Part shown: positions 7,694 to 14,946 of the stretch, piece by piece
How positions within the stretch are numbered: the first letter of the stretch is position 1
Layout of the letters: each line of letters begins with the position of its first letter
Source: Bacteroidetes bacterium ADurb.Bin174
Lineage (GTDB): Bacteria > Bacteroidota > Bacteroidia > Bacteroidales > Paludibacteraceae
Assembly (NCBI GenBank): GCA_002070265.1
Contig: MWCX01000083.1
Location: 1 to 64,000 of the forward strand
Direction of reading: 5' to 3'
Length of the DNA: 64,000 nucleotides
Translations under genes and position numbers: made by a program
The notes under the pieces: model-generated
What the model was told of the DNA's origin: nothing
Seen by the model: only the letters and a program-made list of their open reading frames with translations
Database searches by the model: none

Positions 7694-8314
7694 ATGAAAC
7701 GAATAATTCTATGCCTGACGGTGGCTTTGTCCATGTTCTCGTTTCAGGCAAAAGCACAATGGGTTGTTGCCGATCCCACCAATCTGGTGCAGAATATCAT
7801 CAGTGCGGTGCAGGGAACTTCGACTGCGTCCAATATGATAAACAATCTGAATGAGAGTATCAAAATCTACAAGCAAGGTAAGGAGTATTACGATGCCCTG
7901 AAGTCTGTTCATGATTTGGTCAAGGATGCTCGAAAGGTAAAAAAGACTATAGAAATGGTCAGCGAAATTACCGATATGTATGTGACCGGATTTAATAAAA
8001 TGGTGGGTGATCCCAATTTTACTGTAAATGAGCTGGCGGCAATCTCAACCGGCTATGCTAAACTGCTGGAGGAAGGCGGGGCATTGGTATCAGATTTGAA
8101 AAACGTCGTTACTGGAAGCAATGGGCTTTCCTTATCTGACAAAGAACGTATGGATGCGATAGACCAGATTTACAACAAGATGTTAGACTATCGTAACCTG
8201 ACGAAGTATTATACCCAAAAGAGTATATCTGTATCGTTTATCCGCGCTAAAGATAAAGGCGATACAGACAGAGTATTATCTCTTTATGGTAGTCCTGCCG
8301 AAAGATATTGGTAA
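7694..8314 (+). CDS. traI: TraI, DUF4141 periplasmic conjugation protein
   Basis: The ATG at 7694 gives 206 aa starting with a clear signal peptide (MKRIILCLTVALSM...AKAQ). The longer frame from 7586 would hide this signal. The mature part is helical with WVVADPTNLVQNII near its start, a hallmark of DUF4141 and reminiscent of VirB5/TrbJ-type proteins. It lies between traH and the VirB6-like traJ, matching the VirB5-VirB6 order. It is probably periplasmic or pilus-associated. Confidence 0.8.
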   Translation: MKRIILCLTVALSMFSFQAKAQWVVADPTNLVQNIISAVQGTSTASNMINNLNESIKIYKQGKEYYDALKSVHDLVKDARKVKKTIEMVSEITDMYVTGFNKMVGDPNFTVNELAAISTGYAKLLEEGGALVSDLKNVVTGSNGLSLSDKERMDAIDQIYNKMLDYRNLTKYYTQKSISVSFIRAKDKGDTDRVLSLYGSPAERYW

Positions 8315-8336
8315 TCAAAATTAAAAACAATCAGTT

Positions 8337-9323
8337 ATGAATTTTGATAATCTACATCAGATTCTTGCGAATCTGTACCAAGATATGATACCTCTTTGCG
8401 GCAACATGATTGGGGTTGCAAAGGGATTAGCCGGACTGGGGGCTTTGTTTTATGTGGCGTACAGAGTGTGGCAAGCATTGAGCCGTGCGGAACCTATCGA
8501 CGTGTTCCCCTTACTAAGACCTTTTGCCATTGGCTTGTGTATTATGTTTTTCCCGACTATAGTATTAGGAACTATCAATGCGGTGATGAGTCCGATAGTG
8601 AAGGGTACTCATACTATTTTGGAGTCGCAAACAATGGATATGCAAGCCTATCAGCAGCAAAAAGACCAGTTGGAATATGAAGCACGTGTACGTGAGGGTA
8701 AAGCATGGCTCGTTGATGACGAAGTGTATGACCAGAAAATGAAAGACCTCGGTATTACTGATACGCCCGAAATAGTTTGTATGTGGGGCGAACGACTTTG
8801 GTATGATATCAAAGCTTGGTTTCGGGAAGTTGTCAGAGATTTTTTTGAACTACTGTTCAATGCTTCCGCATTAGTCATAGATACAATACGAACATTTTTC
8901 CTTGTCGTGTTGGCCATACTGGGGCCTATTGCGTTTGCCTTTTCCATTTATGATGGGTTTCAGGCAACGCTGACCCAGTGGCTTGCACGCTACATAAGTG
9001 TCTATCTATGGCTGCCTATTTCTGATATTTTTTCTTCCGTACTGGCTCGCATACAGACTTTGATGCTTGAACAGGATGTCGCTCTACTGCAAGATCCGAA
9101 TTATATACCCGACGGTTCAAACGGAGTGTATATCGTGTTTCTGATAATCGGAATCATCGGATATTTCACGATTCCGACAGTAGCGGGTTGGGTAATACAA
9201 GCCGGAGGAATGGGCGGATACACCGGAGCGGTAAATAAAACAGCAAGTAAAGCTGGCGGAATTGCCGGAGGTGTTGCCGGATCTGTAGCAGGTAATGTCG
9301 GTGGTCGCTTGCTTGGTAAGTAA
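8337..9323 (+). CDS. traJ: TraJ, VirB6/TrbL-like channel protein
   Basis: This 328-aa polytopic membrane protein has hydrophobic segments around residues 22-45, 55-78, 175-205, 215-240 and 265-290 and a glycine/alanine-rich C-terminal tail (GGIAGGVAGSVAGNVGG). These features and the position after traI match TraJ, the VirB6-type inner-membrane component of the mating channel. A polar region (about 95-150) would be exposed in the middle. Confidence 0.85.
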   Translation: MNFDNLHQILANLYQDMIPLCGNMIGVAKGLAGLGALFYVAYRVWQALSRAEPIDVFPLLRPFAIGLCIMFFPTIVLGTINAVMSPIVKGTHTILESQTMDMQAYQQQKDQLEYEARVREGKAWLVDDEVYDQKMKDLGITDTPEIVCMWGERLWYDIKAWFREVVRDFFELLFNASALVIDTIRTFFLVVLAILGPIAFAFSIYDGFQATLTQWLARYISVYLWLPISDIFSSVLARIQTLMLEQDVALLQDPNYIPDGSNGVYIVFLIIGIIGYFTIPTVAGWVIQAGGMGGYTGAVNKTASKAGGIAGGVAGSVAGNVGGRLLGK

Positions 9324-9366
9324 GCGGCGAACCACCGCAAGCAATTAACAATTAAACAAAAAAGTA

Positions 9367-9990
9367 ATGGAGTTCAAAAGTTTAAAGAATATTGAAACAA
9401 GTTTCAAGCAAATAAGGATTATCGCCATTGTCTTTGTCATATTGTGTGCCGGGATTACCGGATATGCAGTCTGGAACTCATTCAGCTTTGCTGAAGCACA
9501 ACGGCAGAAAATCTATGTATTGGATGAAGGGAAGTCACTAATGTTGGCTCTTTCGCAGGACTTATCACAAAACCGTCCTGTGGAAGCCCGTGAACATATA
9601 AAACGGTTTCACGAACTGTTTTTTACATTGTCTCCCGACAAAAGCGCCATTGAATCAAACATCAACAGGGCACTCTTTCTGGTGGACAAAAGTGCTTTCC
9701 GCTATTATCAGGATATGCAGGAGAAAGGTTATTACAACCGCATTGTGTCGGGGAATATCAATCAGATTATTCAGATTGATTCCGTTGCCTGCAATTTCGA
9801 TGCCTATCCTTATAAAACTACTGTGTATGCAAAGCAGATGATAATCAGGGCAAGCAACGTTACCGAACGAAGTTTGGTAACACGATGCGATCTTAGAAAC
9901 TCTGTCCGGAGCGATAACAATCCGCACGGCTTTATCATGGAACGCTTTGAAATAATTGAAAACAGGGATTTACGAACCTTAGAGCGATAA
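9367..9990 (+). CDS. traK: TraK, VirB8-like conjugation protein
   Basis: This 207-aa protein has a short cytoplasmic N-terminus, one transmembrane helix (about residues 17-35, IIAIVFVILCAGITGYAVW) and a periplasmic domain. That is the topology of VirB8-type scaffolds that nucleate the secretion channel. The FKSLKNIETSFKQIR start is characteristic of TraK in Bacteroides conjugative transposons. It is followed 3 nt later by traL. Confidence 0.85.
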   Translation: MEFKSLKNIETSFKQIRIIAIVFVILCAGITGYAVWNSFSFAEAQRQKIYVLDEGKSLMLALSQDLSQNRPVEAREHIKRFHELFFTLSPDKSAIESNINRALFLVDKSAFRYYQDMQEKGYYNRIVSGNINQIIQIDSVACNFDAYPYKTTVYAKQMIIRASNVTERSLVTRCDLRNSVRSDNNPHGFIMERFEIIENRDLRTLER

Positions 9991-9993
9991 GCC

Positions 9994-10269
9994 ATGATAA
10001 GAAAAATCATCAATCGTGTAAGTGAATGGCTGGAAGACAGACTTCGCAGCATTATCGGGCCGCTAAGTCCCGACGCACGGGTAATCGTAATCCTTGTAAT
10101 GCTCTTTGTCTTTGGTGCGGGTTCAATCTATATGACGGTTTCTTCCATTTACAATATGGGTAAAAAGAGTGGTCAGGGAATGCAAATAGAACATATCAAA
10201 CGCTTGGAACTGGAGCAAACGCAAAAAGCGGATAGTATAAACCAAATAAACAGATTTGATTATGAGTAA
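9994..10269 (+). CDS. traL: TraL, DUF3989 small membrane protein
   Basis: This 91-aa protein has a single transmembrane segment near residues 26-50 (DARVIVILVMLFVFGAGSIYM) and a charged C-terminal helix. Its stop overlaps the traM ATG, indicating coupled translation. It sits in the conserved traK-traL-traM position. Its precise function in the channel is not established. Confidence 0.8.
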   Translation: MIRKIINRVSEWLEDRLRSIIGPLSPDARVIVILVMLFVFGAGSIYMTVSSIYNMGKKSGQGMQIEHIKRLELEQTQKADSINQINRFDYE

Positions 10270-11575
10270 TACCAATGAGGCTAACGAACCGAAAACGGAC
10301 GTTGCCGAAAAAAAGAAAGAGAGTAAGCCGAAAAAAGAGCTTACTCCACAGGAGATTCAGAAGCGGAAAAAGATGCTTGTCTATCCCTTGTTTGTCCTGC
10401 TGTTCATTGGGGCGATGTGGTTAATCTTTGCGCCTTCGGGAGATAAAGATGAACAGCAACCCGATGGCTTCAACTCGGAACTGCCCATACCTAAAGATGA
10501 AGATATTGTAGGGGATAAACGGACGGCTTATGAACAGGAAGCTATGCGGAACAAGCAAAACGAAAAAATGCGTAGTTTGCAGGATTTTGCTTTTATGCTT
10601 GGAGAGGAAGAGGATAGAAAAGTACAGGAGGTAAACACATCTATTCCGTCCGACAATCAGGAAGTGCCGACTAATAATCGCAGTCCACAGGCTGAAATCC
10701 AATCGTCGGCACAAGCCTATCAGGATGTAAACCGTCAGTTGAATGACTGGTACGAACAACCGGCACCCAAAGCGGAAGACCAGGCACAGACAGAAATGGA
10801 ATCCCGCATTCAGGAATTAGAAAAGCAACTGGCGGATAAATCGGAAACGGATAAGCAACTGGAACTGATCGAAAAGTCTTATGCCATTGCAGCCAAGTAT
10901 ATGCCTAACACGCAGGAACAGCCACAATCGACACCCGTAGCCGATGTTCGTGAGAAAGTTATTCCGAAGCCTGTTTCGCAGGTGCATCAAAGTGTGGTTT
11001 CTCTGTTAGCTGCTCCGATGGAGAATGATGAGTTTATGGAGCAATACGGTAAACCTCGCAATATGGGATTTATCACGGTTGCCGGGAATGAAGCGGTTAC
11101 GGATAAAAACAGTATCAGGGCTTCGGTGTATCAGACGGTAACGATTTCCAACGGGAAGGAGCTGCAACTGCGATTGTTAGAACCTATGCGAACCGGAAAT
11201 ATATTGATTCCTGCCAATACCATTCTTACCGGAAGTGCCAAGATTGGCGGGGAACGCCTGCACATTACCATTACTTCAATCCAATATGCGGATAACGTGA
11301 TTCCTGTTGAAATGGAAGTGTACGATATGGACGGTATGCAGGGGATTTCTGTTCCGAACTCGGACGAAATAACGGCTATGAAAGAGATTGCCGCCAATAT
11401 GGGTACGTCGATGGGCAGCAGCATTACCATTACGGATGATGCCGGTTCGCAACTTGCCGCCGATTTAGGACGAAGCCTGATTCAAGGAACATCGCAATTC
11501 TTCAGTAAGAAGATGCGTGAGGTAAAAGTTACCCTGAAAGCCGGTTATAAGGTCTTATTGTTACCAAAGGCATAA
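10262..11575 (+). CDS. traM: TraM, VirB10-like conjugation protein
   Basis: The start at 10262 (MSNTNEANEP, 437 aa) overlaps the traL stop and is preferred over the upstream in-frame ATG at 10256. Residues 1-37 are charged and cytoplasmic, a transmembrane helix lies at about 39-58, and a proline/glutamine-rich linker with coiled coil spans about 60-240. The C-terminal domain (about 240-437) includes VYQTVTISNGKELQLRLLEP and IPANTILTGSAKIG, resembling the VirB10 periplasmic/outer-membrane domain. This protein would connect inner and outer membranes. Confidence 0.88.
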   Translation: MSNTNEANEPKTDVAEKKKESKPKKELTPQEIQKRKKMLVYPLFVLLFIGAMWLIFAPSGDKDEQQPDGFNSELPIPKDEDIVGDKRTAYEQEAMRNKQNEKMRSLQDFAFMLGEEEDRKVQEVNTSIPSDNQEVPTNNRSPQAEIQSSAQAYQDVNRQLNDWYEQPAPKAEDQAQTEMESRIQELEKQLADKSETDKQLELIEKSYAIAAKYMPNTQEQPQSTPVADVREKVIPKPVSQVHQSVVSLLAAPMENDEFMEQYGKPRNMGFITVAGNEAVTDKNSIRASVYQTVTISNGKELQLRLLEPMRTGNILIPANTILTGSAKIGGERLHITITSIQYADNVIPVEMEVYDMDGMQGISVPNSDEITAMKEIAANMGTSMGSSITITDDAGSQLAADLGRSLIQGTSQFFSKKMREVKVTLKAGYKVLLLPKA

Positions 11576-11585
11576 ATAAAACGAT

Positions 11586-11615
11586 AACAAAAGGGTCTGC
11601 GACCCCCACTAAAAA
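11586..11615 (+). promoter_or_regulatory. 30-nt hairpin motif upstream of traN
   Basis: GGGTC and GACCC enclose a 3-nt loop, with flanks AACAAAAG and CCACTAAAAA identical to those of the motif at 4101-4130. A second stem, CCGTTTC with GAAACGG, lies downstream in the same 161-bp gap. Together they look like a structured leader for traN. Confidence 0.45.
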
Positions 11616-11736
11616 ATCCACCGTTTCAAGCAGCGAGAGCAGAAGCAAAATTTATTTTGATTATGCCGAGTCGTGAGAAACGGACAATCCAAAGAATGAA
11701 TAGTAATAAATAATTAACAATTAAAACAATTTTCGT

Positions 11737-12690
11737 ATGAAACGATTTCTATTAATGATTGCGGTATCTGTATGTGTTTTTACCGCCAACGCACAGGAAG
11801 TAGTTGAAGAAAAGACTACAGTAACACAAACCAACCCCTCTACGGGCGATTATTTTGAAGGTCTGACCAGACCACTGACCTTTAACCGGATGATTCCGCC
11901 GTATGCACTGGAAGTTACTTTCAGTAAAACGGTACATATCATTTTCCCGTCTGCCATTCGCTATGTGGACTTAGGTTCTGCTGACCTGTTAGCCGCCAAA
12001 GCGGACGGGGCAGAGAACGTATTGCGTGTAAAAGCTGCTCTGCAGGACTTCTCTCGTGAAAGTAATCTGGCGGTTATTACCGAAGACGGTGCATATTATA
12101 CGTTTAATGTAAAATATGCGGATGAGCCTGTAAAACTATCTGTTGAGATGACCGACTTCATCCACGACGGGGAAGCCGTAAACAGACCGAACAATGCAAT
12201 GGAGATTTATATGAGGGAACTGGGCAGCGAATCGCCGTTATTGGTTAAGCTGATAATGAAATCCATATACAAAAACGATAAAAGAGAAATAAAGCATATC
12301 GGCTCTAAACGCTTTGGCATTCAGTACACGCTCAAAGGTATTTACACGCACAATGGCTTGCTTTATTTCCATATACAACTTAAAAACTCTTCCAATGTGC
12401 CGTTCGATGTGGATTACATTACTTTCAAGATCGTTGATAAGAAAGTGGCGAAGCGTACTGCCATTCAGGAACAGGTAATTATGCCACTTCGGGCACACAA
12501 CAACCTGACATTGATAGGAGGTAAGAGAACGGAGCGTGTCGTATTTACTTTACCTAAATTCACGATTCCTGACGATAAGCAACTCATTATTGAATTGAAC
12601 GAAAAAGAGGGCGGACGGCGTCAGTCGTTTGTGGTTGAAAATGCCGACCTCGTGAGAGCCAAAGTAATCAACGGACTCAAAGTGAAGTAA
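11737..12690 (+). CDS. traN: TraN, DUF4138 VirB9-like protein
   Basis: This 317-aa protein has a signal peptide ending near residue 19 (VFTANAQ). A mature beta-rich protein follows with the motif TVHIIFPSAIRYVDLGSADLL typical of TraN of Bacteroides elements. It is the likely VirB9 counterpart in the outer-membrane core complex, working with TraM and TraO. It is followed after 1 nt by traO. The preceding 161-bp gap carries a structured leader. Confidence 0.88.
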   Translation: MKRFLLMIAVSVCVFTANAQEVVEEKTTVTQTNPSTGDYFEGLTRPLTFNRMIPPYALEVTFSKTVHIIFPSAIRYVDLGSADLLAAKADGAENVLRVKAALQDFSRESNLAVITEDGAYYTFNVKYADEPVKLSVEMTDFIHDGEAVNRPNNAMEIYMRELGSESPLLVKLIMKSIYKNDKREIKHIGSKRFGIQYTLKGIYTHNGLLYFHIQLKNSSNVPFDVDYITFKIVDKKVAKRTAIQEQVIMPLRAHNNLTLIGGKRTERVVFTLPKFTIPDDKQLIIELNEKEGGRRQSFVVENADLVRAKVINGLKVK

Positions 12691-12691
12691 G

Positions 12692-13276
12692 ATGGGGCGG
12701 CTATCTATTATCGTAACGTTTGTTTTGTGCTTAGTCTTTGCCGACCAAACATACGCACAGCGTTGTTTGCCGGGTATGCAAGGCATACAGGTTACAGGCG
12801 GAATGGTGGACGGTTTTCATTCGTCGGATAAAAAGAACGAATTGGGGTATTACTTCGGGCTGCAAATGGCTACCTATACCAAAAACGCTAATAAATGGGT
12901 GTTCGGAGCGGAGTTCCTGAATAAATACTACCCCTATAAAGAGGACAGAATACCTGTCAGCCAGTTTACGGCAGAGGGCGGTTATTACCTGAAATTCCTC
13001 TCCGACCGAAATAAAGTAGTCCTTTTCTCTCTGGGCGGATCAGCACTTGCCGGATACGAGACAAGCAACTGGGGAGAGAAAACACTCTTTGATGGCTCCA
13101 CGCTTCGGAATAAAGATAGCTTCATTTATGGTGGTGCGATTACCTTGGAAATGGAAACCTACCTGAGCGACCGTGTAGTCTTTCTTTTGACTGCCCGTGA
13201 GCGGGTACTGTGGGGAACATCGACTGGACATTTCCATACCCAGTTCGGAGTGGGACTAAAGTTTATAATCAACTAA
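12692..13276 (+). CDS. traO: TraO, conjugation outer-membrane-type protein
   Basis: This 194-aa protein has a signal peptide (MGRLSIIVTFVLCLVFA...TYAQ). Alternating aromatic/glycine strands fill the mature part (GGMVDGF, YYFGLQMATYTK, GGYYLKFL, FGVGLKFIIN), which looks like a small beta-barrel ending in the usual aromatic C-terminal strand. This fits TraO, found between traN and traQ in the family. It starts 1 nt after traN. Confidence 0.82.
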   Translation: MGRLSIIVTFVLCLVFADQTYAQRCLPGMQGIQVTGGMVDGFHSSDKKNELGYYFGLQMATYTKNANKWVFGAEFLNKYYPYKEDRIPVSQFTAEGGYYLKFLSDRNKVVLFSLGGSALAGYETSNWGEKTLFDGSTLRNKDSFIYGGAITLEMETYLSDRVVFLLTARERVLWGTSTGHFHTQFGVGLKFIIN

Positions 13277-13289
13277 ATATGAAATCACA

Positions 13290-13733
13290 ATGAAAAAGAC
13301 ATTAGCATACTTTTTATACACGCTATTGCTATCGGCAATAGTCTGTGCCTGTAGTGACGATTTGGATGTTCAGCAGGTTTATTCATTTGATCTTGTTACT
13401 ATGCCCGTCCAGAAAAAGATCGTTCAGGGCGAAAGTGCGGAAATCCGATGCCAACTGATAAAAGAGGGCGACTACCAACAGACGAAGTTCTTTATCAGGT
13501 ACTTTCAGCCGGATGGTGTTGGCGAGCTGCGAATGGACGACGGTACGGTGTTCCTGCCCAATGATTTATACCCATTGGATAAAACCACGTTCCGACTTTA
13601 CTATACTTCGCACTCAACCGACCAGCAGGTAATCGACGTATATATTGAAGATAACTTCGGGCAGGTGGTTCAAAAGACATTCAGTTGGCAGAATGACAAA
13701 GGTGACGAAGAAGAAACTGAAGACAAGGAATAA
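13290..13733 (+). CDS. traQ: TraQ-like DUF3872 lipoprotein
   Basis: This 147-aa protein has a lipoprotein signal peptide with cysteine in IVCAC (about residue 21), followed by SDDLDVQQ and a beta-sandwich-like domain. It matches DUF3872/TraQ by position and signal. No primase-like traP gene is present between traO and traQ, unlike CTnDOT. A hairpin follows 17 nt after the stop. Confidence 0.8.
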   Translation: MKKTLAYFLYTLLLSAIVCACSDDLDVQQVYSFDLVTMPVQKKIVQGESAEIRCQLIKEGDYQQTKFFIRYFQPDGVGELRMDDGTVFLPNDLYPLDKTTFRLYYTSHSTDQQVIDVYIEDNFGQVVQKTFSWQNDKGDEEETEDKE

Positions 13734-13750
13734 GGTAAGTTGAACAGGTA

Positions 13751-13776
13751 AAGTACCCGGAGCAATTCGGGTACTT
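13751..13776 (+). terminator. hairpin after traQ
   Basis: AAGTACCCG (13751-13759) and CGGGTACTT (13768-13776) form a perfect 9-bp stem between traQ and the M23 peptidase gene. No strong T-run follows, so termination is likely only partial. Confidence 0.5.
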
Positions 13777-13796
13777 GCTGTATTTATAGATTGATT

Positions 13797-14396
13797 ATGA
13801 AATATATAATAACGCTCCTCATTGCCTTATTTCATATAACTGCTTGGGGGCAACCAAACCGAAAATCAGATATAGAAAAATGTACGGAACCGGCTTATTC
13901 GGTAAAAGAGTTCTGGCGGATAGCCGATTCAATGCAAATGACTATCGAAGAACTGACTGACTATCCTGTAATTTTTCCAATAAAGAACCCTCAGCGTATT
14001 TCATCGGGCTTCGGTATGCGTTATCATCCTGTTTATAAGAAGCGGAGATTCCATACAGGAATTGATATTCCGGGAACGAAAGGTACTCCCGTATATGCCA
14101 CCGGAAACGGAATAGTCTTTCGTAAGGGTTATTGTTCAGGGTATGGAAACTACATCGAGATTAAACACGCCGGTGGTTTTCGCTCATTCTACGCACACCT
14201 AAGTAATACGTTAGTCAATAATGGAGATGCGGTAAATATAGCGACTCAGATTGCTTGCGTAGGTAACACGGGAGTGTCAACAGGTTGCCACCTGCATTAT
14301 GAGATAAGGAAAGGGAAACGCTTCTTGAATCCGATTGGGTGGTGTGGTTGTCTGATTGAAATATGGAGCAATTGTTACTCTATCCGAGTATGGTAA
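13797..14396 (+). CDS. M23 (LytM-type) peptidoglycan endopeptidase
   Basis: The ATG at 13797 gives 199 aa with a signal peptide (MKYIITLLIALFHITAWGQ). The M23 zinc peptidase domain spans about residues 58-181 and keeps all metal/catalytic residues: H86 and D90 in RFHTGID, H134 in FYAHL, and H165-H167 in GCHLHYE. Such enzymes open the cell wall for the conjugation apparatus. The domain appears complete, but the last 20 residues (after FLNPIGW) look unlike the rest and run into the AT-rich cargo region, so the C-terminus may have been altered by the insertion. Confidence 0.87.
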   Translation: MKYIITLLIALFHITAWGQPNRKSDIEKCTEPAYSVKEFWRIADSMQMTIEELTDYPVIFPIKNPQRISSGFGMRYHPVYKKRRFHTGIDIPGTKGTPVYATGNGIVFRKGYCSGYGNYIEIKHAGGFRSFYAHLSNTLVNNGDAVNIATQIACVGNTGVSTGCHLHYEIRKGKRFLNPIGWCGCLIEIWSNCYSIRVW

Positions 14397-14946
14397 TTTT
14401 GGGGTTAAATTGAAAATCGATCATCTTTGGAGTGAATAGTCGAAATTGAGTGATTCCTTTTACTTGATAGACTTACAATGTCCACCTATTCTAAGCAGTT
14501 AATTTCATATAGCGACATATTGACGCTTTAAGTGTCGATATAACTTTAGAACGCGTCAAATTGTCCGATTCAATGTAATGGTACAGTTTATGTTATTTAA
14601 AATGCAAAAGATTGAGATTGGGATAAGACCGGTAGGTACGTTTTATGTAAAGTGCACATTAGTGTCCCACACGCAGGCTTTGGCTGACGTGTGAAGAGAA
14701 ATTCCAATTTCGCAAACCTCTAACAATGTTATCAGCAGTTTCATTGTTAAGATTGTGAAAGGAACCATCTTAAGTTCTATTGATGTTAATACTGTCATAT
14801 TTAATGGTGTTAGCAAAGATACGAATTCAATTCTATCAATGAGTGGCGTTGTCCAATGCTAAAGCAGGAAGCAACTTCAGGATTGTATCTACCAACAGGC
14901 AAGCCACGACTAATCTCAATCTTTTCTTCAATATTCTATTCTGATT
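14397..14946 (+). ncRNA. structured non-coding region upstream of the reverse transcriptase (candidate template RNA)
   Basis: There is no convincing protein over 550 bp, but several strong stems occur in succession. TTGACGC (14520-14526) pairs with GCGTCAA (14553-14559). CACACG (14668-14673) pairs with CGTGTG (14688-14693), extended inside by CAG/CTG. A long hairpin at 14702-14764 is built from TTCC/GGAA, TTTCGCAA/TTGTGAAA and TAACAATG/CATTGTTA. ATTGAT near 14780 can pair with ATCAAT near 14837. Retrons and several defence RTs (DRT2- and DRT9-type) have an ncRNA immediately upstream of the RT gene. The exact ends of the RNA are unknown. Confidence 0.5.
14578..14694 (+). CDS. possible 38-aa small ORF inside the RT leader
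   Basis: The frame starts ATGGTACAGTTT and encodes a 38-aa basic/hydrophobic peptide (MVQFMLFKMQKIEIGIRPVG...), ending in the CACACG/CGTGTG hairpin. It lies in a stop-free stretch of 168 nt (14524-14691). A frame of this length could occur by chance and there is no family match that I recognise. Confidence 0.15.
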   Translation: MVQFMLFKMQKIEIGIRPVGTFYVKCTLVSHTQALADV

